Assembly (NCBI RefSeq): GCF_026240635.1
Contig: NZ_CP110848.1
Span: forward strand, 2,579,501 to 2,643,500
DNA length: 64,000 nucleotides
DNA from: Trichothermofontia sichuanensis B231
GTDB lineage: Bacteria; Cyanobacteriota; Cyanobacteriia; B231
Reading direction: 5' to 3'
This document shows positions 9,716-19,155 of this stretch, piece after piece. Both the position numbers and the translations under genes were made by a program. How positions within the stretch are numbered: the first letter of the stretch is position 1; each line of letters opens with the position of its first letter. The notes beneath the pieces were generated by a model that was given only the letters and a program-made list of their open reading frames with translations, did not search any database and was not told the DNA's origin.

Positions 9716-10019
9716 TATGTGAAGACCCTAGGTAAGGATAGCTGGCCATTGGGGGGGACGGTTGAGCCTAAATCTGTCCCGGTGCGTAACGACGCAATTG
9801 AGACCAACTTACGGATTCAGACGTCTGCTACACTCAGTACAGGTGAGCAGGTGAACCTGCCCGATCGCCAGTGACTAGACCACAAACCTGCTCAAGAACC
9901 CGCTACCATAGGAGGTTTGTTGGCTACAACCTGGTCAGGGGAGACAAACGGGGGATCGGGGTGTAGAAGAATGACTTGCCACTTACCGAGATGTCGGCCC
10001 AGCAACGGGTAGCCAGGTT

Positions 10020-10568
10020 TTGAGTACCACGACTATGTTTGACTTGCCTAACTACCTATCGCACTTGCTAGAACGCAAGAGTCGTCGTATCCGTTACTCA
10101 CTCGTCAAGAAATACCGGGTGATCAGTTCCGCGTCCGTGGAGGATCTCTGGCAAACGATCGCCAACCTGGCGGATGTCTCCTGGCACCCCCTCCTCTGGC
10201 GGACCAGCCTGCCCAAAGGCCTTATGGCCAAACCGGGCCTTTTCTACCGTGCCGTTACCCGTCTCTTCCCAGTTCCTGTGCGCATCTTTGTTGAGCGGGT
10301 TCGTCCGGGGGAATTACTCAGCCTGCGGGTCCTAGGAGCCTGGGGCATCGAAGAACAGGCCACCTATCAGGTGGAACCCAGTCAAGAGGGCAACTATGTT
10401 TCCTACCGGGTTACCCTGCGGGGCTGGCTCTCGCCTCTGATTTGGTCGCTGATTCGCCCCCATGCGGCACGGGTAGCTGCGCAATTAGCCCAGGCTGCTG
10501 AGCAAGCCAAGCTCCAGGCTGTTGGCCACCCCCCCCATCCTCAGGAACGTAATTGCTTCGACTGGTAG
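10020..10568 (+). CDS. SRPBCC-fold protein (polyketide cyclase/START-like)
   Basis: About 180 residues with the SRPBCC layout. A first strand Y-R-V-I-S-S-A-S-V-E-D-L-W-Q-T-I-A-N-L is followed by the typical W-H-P-L-L-W, a central region, and a C-terminal amphipathic helix rich in A-Q-L-A-Q-A-A. Such proteins bind hydrophobic ligands; nothing indicates which one. The start may be TTG at 10020 or ATG at 10035; neither has a well-spaced Shine-Dalgarno sequence, so the first five residues are uncertain. Confidence 0.65.
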   Translation: MSTTTMFDLPNYLSHLLERKSRRIRYSLVKKYRVISSASVEDLWQTIANLADVSWHPLLWRTSLPKGLMAKPGLFYRAVTRLFPVPVRIFVERVRPGELLSLRVLGAWGIEEQATYQVEPSQEGNYVSYRVTLRGWLSPLIWSLIRPHAARVAAQLAQAAEQAKLQAVGHPPHPQERNCFDW

Positions 10569-10990
10569 CATCCGGCTGGCCTCACCCTCTCAGGAGCCAG
10601 CGACAGGGAGAACACCGAACAGATCGCTGCCTGAACGGCTCAAAACTGAACGACTCAACGGTTAAAATAGGGGCTGGCAATAAGTAGACCGCGCTTATTA
10701 AGCTCATTAACTAAGCTACCCTCATTGGCCACCGCATTGCGGCAGGCGAATCGCGCTCACCCCCAGGGCTGTTCCCCTAGTCCCCTACCAATGGAGGGTT
10801 GGGACAACGCCAGCCATCATTATAGTTCCCCCTTTTCCCAAGGTGGGAGCAGGAGCTAGGGGTTGAGGGCTTTGGGGTTAATGGCTTTCCCCTACTTAGG
10901 CAAATCCTATTGAGTCATAGCGTTGGGGCATATCGGGTTAATCCCCTCATCCCCACAGGCACGCTAGGAAGAATGCTGGATCTTGAATGC
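10569..10990. other. Intergenic region with a degenerate repeat core
   Basis: No gene is visible. Around 10770-10880 there is a decayed copy of the window's repeat core (CCCCTTTTCCCAAGGTGGGAGC, then AGCTAGGGGTTGAGGGC, reading across 10830-10870). The far end abuts repeat R1 at 10991. Confidence 0.45.
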
Positions 10991-11097
10991 TATGGTCAAT
11001 CCAAATAAGAACGATACAGTTCTTCGCTCCCCTCTCCCAGAGCGGGAGAGGGTCTGGAGGCGAGGGTCCTGTTTCAGCCTAAATTGCAATGACTATA
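10991..11097. repeat. MITE-like repeat R1, copy 1
   Basis: A 107-bp element starting TATGGTCAATCCAAATAAG and ending GGCTGAAACAG-type sequence (read inward from the right end: TATAGTCATTGCAATTTAGG). The two ends form an imperfect terminal inverted repeat of about 29 bp (TATrGTCA-T-CCA...). The middle is the CTCTCCCAGAGCGGGAGAGG hairpin. Near-identical copies are at 28069-28190 and 47768-47874. Its right end overlaps the first three codons of the next gene, so the ATG at 11089 comes from the repeat. Confidence 0.75.
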
Positions 11098-12300
11098 GAT
11101 TTATTACTGATTGCGGGTTTAGGGTTCCTGGGCAGCTTTGGTCACTGCTTGGGGATGTGTGGTCCCCTAACGTTGGCGTTTTCCCTCGCCCAGCCAGTTA
11201 CGGCGACCAAGGCAGGGCCACCCTGGCGCTTTCACCTGCTCCTAAATCTGGGGCGTATCGCTAGCTATGCCCTGGTCGGTGCCAGTATTGGTGGGCTTGG
11301 ATCAGTGCTGGTGGCCAGTGGTCAGATGGCGGGTGTGGGGAGTCTCTTCCGGCAAGGCATGGCGATCGTTACCGGCTTGCTGCTGATTTGGTTTGGCCTT
11401 GGGCAAATTAACCCCCACGGCTTACCCCCGGTTCCATTTCTGAACCCAATGGCCCAGGCGGCATTGCACGATCGCCTCCAGCGGGGCCTCCAACGCCTTT
11501 CCCTAAACCCCCACGCTTGGACCCCGCTTTTTCTGGGCTTAGTTTGGGGGCTGATGCCCTGCGGCTTTCTCTACGCGGCCCAACTGAAGGCGGCGGAAAC
11601 GGCTAACCTCTGGCGGGGAGGTGCAACCCTGTTGGCGTTTGGCCTCGGTACCCTGCCGATGATGTTGGGGGTGGGCACTGCAACTGCATGGCTCAGCCGC
11701 GATCGCCGCAGTCAACTGTTTCGCCTGGGGGGCGGGTTAACGTTAACGATCGGCGTCCTCACGCTCCTGCGCAGGGGTGACATGGTGGACTATACCGGCC
11801 ATGCTGCCCTCGGCTGCCTGTGGCTGGCGCTGATTGCCCGTCCCCTCAGTCGGCTGTGGCCTGCCGGCCTGGGGGTTCGGCGTGTCTTCGGGGTGGGGGC
11901 GTTTATCCTGGCGCTGGCCCACATGGCCCACATGGTGACGATGGGGTGGAATCTAGCGGCGTTGCCCTTCCTGGTGCCGACGCTCCAGGTGGGGGGCTGG
12001 GCGGGGGTGGCGGCCCTGGTCCTAATGATTCCCCTCGCCCTGACCAGTTTTGACTGCGCACAAGCATCCCTTGGCCGTCATTGGCGATCGCTGCATTTAC
12101 TCAGTGTGCCGATCTTCCTGCTGGCGGTTACCCACACCCTTCTCCTCGGCAGCCGGTATTTGGGCAGCTTTACCCCATCGGCCTGGAACTGGTTGGCGGC
12201 TGGTCTCTTAGCCACCCTGACGGGCCTCACCCTGCTGCTGCGGTGGCGGTGGTTCTGGTCCCTGTTATCGTTAGAACGGTTTTATGCGTCTCCTAAGTAG
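11089..12300 (+). CDS. Polytopic membrane protein, UreH/TauE-SafE type, with heme-reductase-like C-terminal half
   Basis: A 403-residue integral membrane protein. The first half has the UreH_2/cytochrome-biogenesis-like signature G-H-C-L-G-M-C-G-P near residues 20-28 and a second L-M-P-C-G-F-L-Y motif near 155; paired Cys/Met/His motifs suggest metal or thiol handling. The C-terminal half has A-H-M-A-H-M and H-W-R-S-L-H-L-L with T-H-T, reminiscent of ferric-reductase-like heme-binding helices. The ATG lies inside repeat R1 and has no ribosome site, while homologous sequence begins only a few residues later. A periplasmic protein follows 28 bp downstream; the pair probably works together on a metal, which is inference. 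Confidence 0.8.
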   Translation: MTIDLLLIAGLGFLGSFGHCLGMCGPLTLAFSLAQPVTATKAGPPWRFHLLLNLGRIASYALVGASIGGLGSVLVASGQMAGVGSLFRQGMAIVTGLLLIWFGLGQINPHGLPPVPFLNPMAQAALHDRLQRGLQRLSLNPHAWTPLFLGLVWGLMPCGFLYAAQLKAAETANLWRGGATLLAFGLGTLPMMLGVGTATAWLSRDRRSQLFRLGGGLTLTIGVLTLLRRGDMVDYTGHAALGCLWLALIARPLSRLWPAGLGVRRVFGVGAFILALAHMAHMVTMGWNLAALPFLVPTLQVGGWAGVAALVLMIPLALTSFDCAQASLGRHWRSLHLLSVPIFLLAVTHTLLLGSRYLGSFTPSAWNWLAAGLLATLTGLTLLLRWRWFWSLLSLERFYASPK

Positions 12301-12328
12301 TTTGGGTCAAAATCGGAGGAAGTGAGGA

Positions 12329-12931
12329 ATGGACGTCGGGGTCGCGATCGCCGCGGTCGGGAGGCTGGCTGGCTGGCTCTCCCGACCGGCCTATGCCCAC
12401 AAAACCGAGGTATCGGGTGATGTGGCGGGGATTTGGCATCTGGAACCTAACCATAGCCCGAAGGCGGGGGAACCCGCCCAGGTCTGGATTGCCTTAACCC
12501 AAGCTGGGGGTAAGGTGATTCCCCTGAAGGACTGTGACTGTCGCTTAACGGTCTATGCGGGTCCCACGATCGCCGCGCCGCCCCTCTTAGAACCGCCCCT
12601 AGTGGCGATCGCGGCGGAACAGTACCAGGGGATTCCCGGTGCTACCCTCATCTTTCCCGCCGTGGGGCAATACTTCCTACAGTTGACGGGAAAACCCCAA
12701 GCCGGCGCGACGTTTCAACCCTTTGCCCTGAGTTATACCGTCACCGTTGCGGCGGGCCAATCCCCGGCCCCAGCGATCGCCCGCTCACCGTCGCCTCCCT
12801 CGCCATCTCCTGCTGCTGCCGCTGTTCCCCTGGTTTCGCCTCACCCTGGGGCTGGCTGGCTGGGGGTTGGTGTCCTGCTTAGTCTTGCGGTTGGCCTGTG
12901 GTTGGGCCGTCGTCGTCCGCCGCTGCCTTAA
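12329..12931 (+). CDS. Exported, membrane-anchored protein (cyanobacterial conserved)
   Basis: A 200-residue protein. A hydrophobic leader (1-23, ending A-Y-A-H) precedes a beta-rich domain with H-L-E-P-N-H-S-P-K-A-G-E and a C-D-C motif. A Pro/Ser-rich linker (about 148-168) and a C-terminal membrane helix ending R-R-R follow. The N-terminal His after cleavage (A-H-K-T-E) recalls copper-binding exported proteins but is not proof. A strong GGAGGAAGTGAGGA precedes the ATG. It forms an operon with the upstream UreH-type membrane protein, which suggests a role in metal trafficking across the plasma membrane; I cannot name the family. Confidence 0.75.
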   Translation: MDVGVAIAAVGRLAGWLSRPAYAHKTEVSGDVAGIWHLEPNHSPKAGEPAQVWIALTQAGGKVIPLKDCDCRLTVYAGPTIAAPPLLEPPLVAIAAEQYQGIPGATLIFPAVGQYFLQLTGKPQAGATFQPFALSYTVTVAAGQSPAPAIARSPSPPSPSPAAAAVPLVSPHPGAGWLGVGVLLSLAVGLWLGRRRPPLP

Positions 12932-13048
12932 GGCCAGAACCCCAGGCCAGAACCCCAGGGGTGAGTGCTCTCAATCCCTCCAGGGTCATGCCACAATAAA
13001 CCCTGGGAAAAACAACGCTGGCGACATGACTGGTGAAGAGGAGGACTC

Positions 13049-13822
13049 ATGCCGATGCCCCGACGCCGTGCCCACGATCGCGCCCCCAATCAACTGCGTC
13101 CCATTCGCTTTCAGCGTCACTTCACGCGCTTTGCGGCGGGGTCGGTGCTAGCCCACTGTGGACAAACCCAGGTCCTCTGTACGGCAACGGTCCAACCCGA
13201 AGTTCCCCCATTTCTGGCGGGTACGGGGCAAGGTTGGCTGACAGCGGAATATCGGCTGCTCCCGGCGGCAACCCCCCAACGGCAAGCCCGCGAATGGACT
13301 AAACTCTCCGGTCGCACCCAGGAAATTCAACGGCTGATTGGCCGATCGCTGCGATCGGCGCTGGATCTGACGGCCCTGGGGGAGCGGACGATCACGATCG
13401 ATGCCGACGTGTTGCAAGCGGATGCGGGCACCCGGACGACGGCGATTACGGGTGGGTTTGTGGCCCTGGTGGATGCGATCGCCACTCTGCTGCAGACGGG
13501 CGAACTCACCACGTCACCCCTGCGTCACCAGGTCGCCGCGATTTCGGTGGGCTTGGTCGGGGGGGAGGTGTTGCTCGACCTGGACTACCCGGAGGATGTG
13601 GCGGCAACGGTGGATTTTAATGTGGTGATGAACCAGGATTTACATCTGATTGAGGTTCAGGGGACGGCTGAATCGGGGAGCTTTACGCGATCGCAGTTAC
13701 AGGCAATGCTGGACTTGGCAGAGGGAGGGATTCAGCAATTGTTTGGGTATCAACGTCAGGCTCTAGTTGATGATCCGCGTGTGGTGCACCTCCTGCCCGC
13801 ATACGGCCAGGGGACGGATTAG
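13049..13822 (+). CDS. rph: Ribonuclease PH
   Basis: A 257-residue phosphorolytic 3'-5' exoribonuclease that trims tRNA 3' ends. The usual N-terminal block (R-P-I[15 protein letters not shown]), the [16 protein letters not shown] core, the [12 protein letters not shown] stretch and the phosphate-binding [10 protein letters not shown] are all intact. Length matches the family. The first residues ([11 protein letters not shown]) are a slight variation on the usual start. It ends convergently, overlapping the 3' end of the next gene by 4 bp. Confidence 0.95.
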   Translation: MPMPRRRAHDRAPNQLRPIRFQRHFTRFAAGSVLAHCGQTQVLCTATVQPEVPPFLAGTGQGWLTAEYRLLPAATPQRQAREWTKLSGRTQEIQRLIGRSLRSALDLTALGERTITIDADVLQADAGTRTTAITGGFVALVDAIATLLQTGELTTSPLRHQVAAISVGLVGGEVLLDLDYPEDVAATVDFNVVMNQDLHLIEVQGTAESGSFTRSQLQAMLDLAEGGIQQLFGYQRQALVDDPRVVHLLPAYGQGTD

Positions 13823-14478
13823 TAGAGGGCGGGCACAGCTTGGGCGGTGGTTCGATCGGTCTCTGAGACTAGGGTAAGGCGATCGCCTGCGAGGACATAT
13901 ACTTGGCGCAGGGGTTGGGTGGGACAACAGACCGCGTCATTGGGACCGTGGCTGATCAGATCAACCTGGATTTGACCGTTGAGAATCTGGATGGCCTCGA
14001 GGTTCACCCGTTCGCCGAGGAGGGTGGTGGCGATCGGGGTGAAGCGAGTCTCCTGCTCCCGCGCCACGGCTAAATGGACAAAGTTGCCGGTGCCGCCGCT
14101 GTTGGCGACCAGAATTACCGCTGCGGCCTCTGTTCCATCCGCTAACTTTCCAAAGGCGATCGTGTAGGGCCGGTTGAGCAGGTTCACCCGCAAGCCTGCA
14201 ACGGTATTCTTCTCATACTCGCCGTTGGTCAAGGCTGCCGTGCCAAACTGGGGCAGGTCATAGGTGAGATTTTTCAGGACCTCCACTCGCCGACACCAAG
14301 CTTGTTTCTCTGGACGCCACACTTCACGGGTGAGGCAGTTATGCCAAACTGGTTCCTCCTCTGCGGGGGCAGGGCGGGGGGCCACGGGTAACGCCTGGGC
14401 CTGGAGGGCCGGGGGACTGACCAGACCGATGATGCTAAGGGTTGTGCCTATCGTCAAACATTGAAGGCGCGATCGCAT
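13819..14478 (-). CDS. Exported protein, LppP/LprE-like
   Basis: A 219-residue secreted protein. Residues 1-27 form a signal peptide ending L-Q-A-Q-A. The mature part carries a C-terminal block with [11 protein letters not shown], resembling the G-x-x-D-x-x-C-C-P motif of LppP/LprE-type proteins. Four Cys residues are compatible with disulfides. The function is unknown. It is monocistronic and convergent with rph. Confidence 0.72.
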   Translation of the reverse strand: MRSRLQCLTIGTTLSIIGLVSPPALQAQALPVAPRPAPAEEEPVWHNCLTREVWRPEKQAWCRRVEVLKNLTYDLPQFGTAALTNGEYEKNTVAGLRVNLLNRPYTIAFGKLADGTEAAAVILVANSGGTGNFVHLAVAREQETRFTPIATTLLGERVNLEAIQILNGQIQVDLISHGPNDAVCCPTQPLRQVYVLAGDRLTLVSETDRTTAQAVPALY

Positions 14479-14697
14479 GGTTAGCTCCTAGGGGTGAACA
14501 GGTGAGGTGGGTTCGGCAATTGCCCCTATCAACAGACGGAGAAACCGAATTCCGGTTCCTCAAAGCATTTGATAGCCTGGAATTGCAGTCCTACCAAGCA
14601 CGCAGGGACTCCTCAGAAGCATAGGCTCAAACAAACACTATGGAAACTAGGTACACTAAATCGTCACTCAATCGTCAGGCTTGCTGGAGGTAAAGGG

Positions 14698-15687
14698 ATG
14701 GCTGTGACTGACTATAAGGATTATTATGCTGTGCTCGGCATCAGCAAGGGGGCGAGTGCTGACGATATTAAGAAAGCCTATCGGCGGTTGGCCCGCAAGT
14801 ACCACCCGGATATGAATCCTGGTAACCGTCAGGCGGAGGCTCGCTTCAAGGAGGTGAATGAAGCCTACGAGGTGCTCTCGGATCCGGAGAAGCGGCGCAA
14901 GTATGACCAGTTTGGCCAGTATTGGCAGCAGGTGGGACAGGGCGGCTGGTCACCCAATGGGGCCAATGTGGATTTTGGCGGGTTTGATTTTAGCCAGTAT
15001 GGCAGCTTTGATGACTTCATTAACGAGTTACTCGGACGCTTTGCCACGGGTCCCCAAGCGACGGGGACGGGCAGGCGGCGTACCTATTCCTATCAAAGTG
15101 GTGGGCCTGGTAGTACGGGCTTTGGCGGGTTTAATGACTTTGGCAACTTTACCGATAACACCATCCCCCTGGATCAGGAGACGAGCGTACGTCTGTCCTT
15201 TGCCGATGCCTTCCGCGGCACCACGTTGCGGCTAGAGGGCGGTGAGGTGAATATCCCCGCTGGCGTCAAGCCCGGTAGCCGTATCCGCGTCCGGGGCCAG
15301 GGCCGCACCCATCCCTACACCCACCAACGGGGGGATCTCTATCTGAAGGTGGAAGTCCAACCCCATGAATTCTTCCAATTCGAGGGGGATAACCTGGTGT
15401 GCGAGGTGCCCATTACCCCCGATGAGGCAGCCCTAGGTACCCAGATCGAGGTGCCGACGCCCGATGGCCGGGTGACGGTTCAGGTGCCGGCGGGGGTGCG
15501 ATCGGGTCAATCCCTGCGGTTACGGGGTAAGGGCTGGAAGGTCAAGGGCGGACGTACGGATTTGATGGTGCGGCTAACGATCGTGGTGCCCAAGACCTTG
15601 AGTGCGATCGAGCGGGAGTGCTACGAAAAGCTGCGCGATCACCGTCATAGCAACCCGCGTGCCCACCTGCAACACGTGAGCCTGTAG
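14698..15687 (+). CDS. DnaJ-class chaperone (class B, CbpA-like)
   Basis: A 329-residue J-domain co-chaperone. The J domain (residues 4-72) has the Y-H-P-D-M tripeptide that stimulates DnaK ATPase. A Gly/Phe-rich linker (about 80-150) precedes two C-terminal substrate-binding beta domains (about 155-320). There is no zinc-finger CxxCxGxG domain, so it is class B. The ATG at 14698 is preferred over the longer in-frame TTG-type extension from 14569, because GGAGG lies 7-8 bp upstream and the J domain begins right after it. It is followed by tRNA-Pro. Confidence 0.92.
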   Translation: MAVTDYKDYYAVLGISKGASADDIKKAYRRLARKYHPDMNPGNRQAEARFKEVNEAYEVLSDPEKRRKYDQFGQYWQQVGQGGWSPNGANVDFGGFDFSQYGSFDDFINELLGRFATGPQATGTGRRRTYSYQSGGPGSTGFGGFNDFGNFTDNTIPLDQETSVRLSFADAFRGTTLRLEGGEVNIPAGVKPGSRIRVRGQGRTHPYTHQRGDLYLKVEVQPHEFFQFEGDNLVCEVPITPDEAALGTQIEVPTPDGRVTVQVPAGVRSGQSLRLRGKGWKVKGGRTDLMVRLTIVVPKTLSAIERECYEKLRDHRHSNPRAHLQHVSL

Positions 15688-15784
15688 AGACGGGGGGCAA
15701 TGCTGGTAGCCCCAGCGGCCAGTCCCCCCAGTGCGAGAATAGCGCCCGCTCCCGGATGTGTCTGGGTTGCCAGGGAGTGCTGTT

Positions 15785-15812
15785 TTGACAAGGGGCGATC
15801 GTGTGTTAGGAT
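15785..15812 (+). promoter_or_regulatory. Sigma-70-type promoter of tRNA-Pro
   Basis: A TTGACA hexamer at 15785-15790 and a TAGGAT hexamer at 15807-15812, spaced 16 bp, lie 22 bp upstream of the tRNA 5' end. The match to the consensus -35 box is perfect. Confidence 0.6.
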
Positions 15813-15834
15813 AGTATTCCGGTTAATCCGGTAT

Positions 15835-15908
15835 CGGGGCGTAGCGCAGCTTGGTAGCGCACCACTTTGGGGTAGTGGGGGTCGCTGGTTCAAATCCAGT
15901 CGCTCCGA
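15835..15908 (+). tRNA. trnP-GGG: tRNA-Pro (anticodon GGG)
   Basis: A full 74-nt cloverleaf. The acceptor stem CGGGGCG pairs with CGCTCCG. The D arm is GCGC...GCGC. The anticodon stem CCACT/AGTGG encloses the loop TTGGGGT, giving anticodon GGG, and the T arm is GCTGG-TTCAAAT-CCAGT. The discriminator base is A, and CCA is not encoded. GGG reads the proline codons CCC and CCU. Confidence 0.95.
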
Positions 15909-16070
15909 TTTGAATTTGATCCCGGTTGTATTAAGGACGACTTGATTAATTGGGATTGGGGCAGTTGAACTGCAACAACTCCAGAAATTGCGTTGCTTGT
16001 CGGGACAGGACCTGGCATTTTTCGTGGTACCCTTTTGAAGACCTCATATAAAAGCCAGAGAGATTGACGC

Positions 16071-17684
16071 ATGACATCGTCGTCTTTGTACAGGGATCAA
16101 TATCGAGCTTATGTACAAGCCACTGGTACTGCGTTGCATGAGGCAACGGAAAAGACACTTGAGCAGGTCCTAGAGCAGACCAACTGGGAGAATCCTCAAA
16201 CTGCATTAGATTGGAATAACCTGGCTGTTGTTACCTTAATTGAAGCAGAATTTGTTGATAATTTAGGATCACGATCTATTCGTTTCAAAAAAGCCTTAGA
16301 GGCACTCAATCAAGGAATTAGTCTAGGTAATCATCCACTTCCATTTGCACACCTAGCCATCTTAAAATCGCTTTTGCAACCTCAGAAAGATCAATTTACC
16401 AATTTATTTCCAACCTTTCTTAATCTGCTTATTAATGGATTTCACGCTAAGAAAAACGTTGAGATAGGCTTGATCTATCTACCGTTTGATTTTAGAAAAA
16501 TCATACCCCAAGAACGTATCCAGTTGCAAATTGTTAATATCCTCAATGCAGACAGTGGTTATACACAAGCGCTTAAGTTACTAAGCGAATCACTCTATCG
16601 CAGTTATTATGCATTTTATAGTGCCCCTGCGCTGAGGCTACTGAATTTGGCTGCTCAACTCTCTCCCGATTCAGCTGTTACTCAGTTGAAGCTCGGTATT
16701 TCTAATTTGACGAATGCTTGTCAAGAAGGGCTACTGAATCTGCATCGTGCCCAAGCATTGGCTCCCCATTTGGCTGCCGCCCGTCAGGCGCTTTATCTTG
16801 CCTATCGCGATATGGGAATTCCCCACTTGGCCAAGGTTTGGTTGCAAGCCGATCGCGGGCAGCATGAGACAGCACCGATCGCTTTGTCATGGCGCTGGAC
16901 AGAATTAGCGATCGATGCTCCCGTCACCTATGTCCCGTTTGAAGAATCTTTGCTCATGGCTGTAGGGCCAAGTCTACGCAGTATCGTGACGCAAGTTTTG
17001 ATTGCGGAAGGGGATTGGTTTGAGCCTGAAATGGAGTTTTGGCGTCATTGGCTCAAACCAGGGATGACGGTTATTGATGTGGGGGCGAATGCGGGTGTTT
17101 ATACTTTCAGTGCGGCGAAGCGAGTTGGTCCCGATGGTCGTGTCTTCGCGATCGAACCTTTTTCTCGATGTGTCGAATACATGGAAGTGACCAAGCAGTT
17201 AAATCAGTTAGACTGGGTCAGTATCTATAAGGCGGCTGCCAGTAATCGTCGGGGAACCATTCGACTCTCTCTCGCCAGTGCCAGCGAGTTGAATACGGTT
17301 ATGATGGATGATGCTCAAAAAATAGCTGGATCTTTTGAAGAAGTCACTGCCTTGCCGCTCGATGACTTGATTGAACAAGCACAGCTCTCACGAGTAGATT
17401 GGTTAAAAATTGATGCCGAAGGTCATGAAATGCAAGTCCTTCAGGGGAGCGATCGTCTCTTAACAGAGTTTATGCCCGGTATTTTATATGAAAATCTAGG
17501 AGCAGAAACACACAGTAATTTACCGGTTGCGGAGTATTTACAAGCGAAAGGCTATCGTCTATTTCGCTATCAACCCTATCTTCGTCAGTTAATTTCCATT
17601 GAATCAATGTCTCAATTACCAGGTATCTTGAATATTATTGCGCTGCCCTCACAGAAGTTAAATGATTTTAGGCTCTCTCAGTAA
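16071..17684 (+). CDS. FkbM-family methyltransferase with N-terminal helical repeats
   Basis: A 537-residue protein. The first ~290 residues are alpha-helical and TPR-like (N-L-A-V-V-T-L-I-E, L-K-L-G-I-S-N-L-T). The C-terminal ~220 residues are an FkbM methyltransferase: motif I V-I-D-V-G-A-N-A-G-V-Y-T, then V-F-A-I-E-P-F, then W-L-K-I-D-A-E-G-H-E and L-Q-G-S. FkbM enzymes O-methylate sugars or polyketides. The base composition is more AT-rich than the neighbours. It is followed by a repeat remnant and a second FkbM gene, suggesting a glycan- or exopolysaccharide-modifying pair. Confidence 0.87.
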   Translation: MTSSSLYRDQYRAYVQATGTALHEATEKTLEQVLEQTNWENPQTALDWNNLAVVTLIEAEFVDNLGSRSIRFKKALEALNQGISLGNHPLPFAHLAILKSLLQPQKDQFTNLFPTFLNLLINGFHAKKNVEIGLIYLPFDFRKIIPQERIQLQIVNILNADSGYTQALKLLSESLYRSYYAFYSAPALRLLNLAAQLSPDSAVTQLKLGISNLTNACQEGLLNLHRAQALAPHLAAARQALYLAYRDMGIPHLAKVWLQADRGQHETAPIALSWRWTELAIDAPVTYVPFEESLLMAVGPSLRSIVTQVLIAEGDWFEPEMEFWRHWLKPGMTVIDVGANAGVYTFSAAKRVGPDGRVFAIEPFSRCVEYMEVTKQLNQLDWVSIYKAAASNRRGTIRLSLASASELNTVMMDDAQKIAGSFEEVTALPLDDLIEQAQLSRVDWLKIDAEGHEMQVLQGSDRLLTEFMPGILYENLGAETHSNLPVAEYLQAKGYRLFRYQPYLRQLISIESMSQLPGILNIIALPSQKLNDFRLSQ

Positions 17685-17691
17685 GTTTGTT

Positions 17692-17785
17692 GGCTCTCCT
17701 GAGTTTATGGTGGGATGGCTACCCAACTCACCATAAACTTAACATCTTAGGAAGAAGCAGTTTATCCAAAACTCAAGTTGAAAAA
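17692..17785. repeat. Repeat R2, degenerate copy
   Basis: Begins GGCTCTCCTGAGTTTATGG and contains an arm CCATAAACTTA, as in the intact R2 copies at 18830 and 22902, but the right end has decayed (CCAAAACTCAAGTTG instead of CCAAAATCTCAGGAGAGCC). It forms the whole spacer between two FkbM genes and reaches up to the start of the second. Confidence 0.55.
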
Positions 17786-17792
17786 CGAATCT

Positions 17793-18782
17793 ATGGCTAC
17801 ATTTTTAGTAACTCTGAAGCAACTTGGCCATCTCGAACAGATGGGATTTACTGTGGTCAACGTTGGCTCTCGAAAAATCAGTGCAGAGGATGACTATGCC
17901 CAACAAGATTGGAGTCTATTTGCCCCAAACTTGAAAATTTATGGTTTTGATGCTGATGAAGAGGCGTGTGCTCAGGCTAATGCAGATCTCGCTAGACGGA
18001 ATATCAATTGGCTCGAGAAGCATGTCCCTATTGCTTTGAGTAATACAGTTGGTCGTAAAACACTCTACATAACTAAAAATCCCATGTGTAGTTCGCTGTA
18101 TGCGCCTAATGAGCCTTTTTTGGCGCGACTGAGTGGGTTGCCAGAATTGGTGAATCTTGATTACACACTTGAGGTTGAGACAACAACGCTAGAGGCGTTT
18201 TGTCAAGCTGAGGGGATTGAGACTATTGATTTCCTACAAGTAGATGTCCAAGGAGCAGATTTACAGGTTTTACAAGGGGCAAATTCTTTGCTTCAAAATA
18301 TATTAGCAATACAGATAGAAGTAGAGTTCTCACCTCTCTATATCAATCAACCGTTGTTTGCGGATGTTGACGCCTATTTACGATCGCAAGGATTTTCCCT
18401 ATTTGATCTGTTGATGGCTCGGCGTCTACGGGCGCGATCGCCAGTGGCCAACACACGACATCCTGGTCAAGTCTTGTGGGGGGATGCCTTTTACTTCCGT
18501 GATCTCTTACAAGCAGAAAATCGTGATCAACAATCACCAGAAAGGTTATTTCGGCTCGCCTGTATCGCTGATGTCATGCAATTTCCTGACTATGCATTAG
18601 AGATTTTAGAATATATTACCCTTAATTATGGCAGAGACAACCCTCGATACAATTTTGCAAATGTAATTGTCCAGGTTTTAGCTCAGGCTGCTAAGCCTAC
18701 AGGGCGTAGTTTAGAATCACTACCAATTGTTGCTAGCCTTCGGGACTTCATTACCCGATCGGAATTACTAAAGCCTAATTAA
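17793..18782 (+). CDS. FkbM-family methyltransferase
   Basis: A 329-residue methyltransferase. It starts with a short helix, then V-V-N-V-G-S-R-K-I-S replaces the usual glycine-rich motif I, followed by I-Y-G-F-D-A-D-E-E-A and F-L-Q-V-D-V-Q-G-A-D-L-Q-V-L-Q-G-A, the FkbM hallmark. The C-terminal ~90 residues are extra helices. ATG at 17793 is chosen over an in-frame TTG at 17778; neither has a clear ribosome site, and both fall at the edge of a repeat remnant. With the preceding gene it makes a likely two-gene glycan methylation unit; the substrate is unknown. Confidence 0.83.
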   Translation: MATFLVTLKQLGHLEQMGFTVVNVGSRKISAEDDYAQQDWSLFAPNLKIYGFDADEEACAQANADLARRNINWLEKHVPIALSNTVGRKTLYITKNPMCSSLYAPNEPFLARLSGLPELVNLDYTLEVETTTLEAFCQAEGIETIDFLQVDVQGADLQVLQGANSLLQNILAIQIEVEFSPLYINQPLFADVDAYLRSQGFSLFDLLMARRLRARSPVANTRHPGQVLWGDAFYFRDLLQAENRDQQSPERLFRLACIADVMQFPDYALEILEYITLNYGRDNPRYNFANVIVQVLAQAAKPTGRSLESLPIVASLRDFITRSELLKPN

Positions 18783-18821
18783 GGATAATCTCTACAGCCG
18801 TTTAGGTCAGGTTGAGGGGGA

Positions 18822-18949
18822 GTACAGCCGGCTCTTCTGAGTTTATGGTGGGGGCGCGTAGCGCCCCCACCATAAACTCAGCATTTGCGATCGTTTATTT
18901 GTAGCTGCTGATACTGCTTACCCCAAAATCCCAGAAGAACCGTACAGCC
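18822..18949. mobile_element. MITE R2, intact copy with 8-bp target duplication
   Basis: The 112-bp element at 18830-18941 has terminal inverted repeats GGCTCTTCTGAG / GGTTCTTCTGGG (the latter is the complement of the right end). Inside is a long perfect hairpin, GAGTTTATGGTGGGGGCGC with its complement. It is flanked on both sides by GTACAGCC (18822-18829 and 18942-18949). The GGCTCTTC ends and 8-bp duplications are what ISL3-family transposases make. It has no coding capacity, so it must be mobilised in trans. Confidence 0.8.
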
Positions 18950-19070
18950 TTTACCTAATTGACTCAATACACCGTTAAGGTTTGGAGCTGGATCCGACTG
19001 GCAGCCTTCATCCCCCAACCCCTCGCCCAGAGCGGGCGAGGTGCTCATCGAGCTAGGATATTGTCTTAAT
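18943..19070. repeat. Dispersed repeat (element D), copy 2
   Basis: The left part (about 58 bp ending CCGACTGGCAGCC) matches, inverted, the right part of the repeat at 9562-9715. The CCCAACCCCTCGCCCAGAGC core follows. R2 inserted at its left edge. Together R2 and this element fill the 18783-19155 gap; no gene is present. Confidence 0.5.
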
Positions 19071-19155
19071 ATCGATCGTCCTTGAATGATCAATCCCCTG
19101 AATTGAGAATTACCAATTCCCTTAAACTTTAAGTGTCCCAGGAGAAATTAATACT

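Noticed and set aside
9716-10019. A riboswitch in the long leader before the SRPBCC gene
   Set aside because: Only one short palindrome is visible; no known aptamer core could be recognised.
12747-13302. Overlapping plus-strand frames of 134 and 89 codons between the exported protein and rph
   Set aside because: Pro/Arg/Ser-rich shadows of the two real genes; no family resemblance.
18841-18882. The GC-rich hairpin as a dedicated Rho-independent terminator
   Set aside because: It is part of a transposed repeat with target duplications and has no T run after it, though it may stop transcription by chance.
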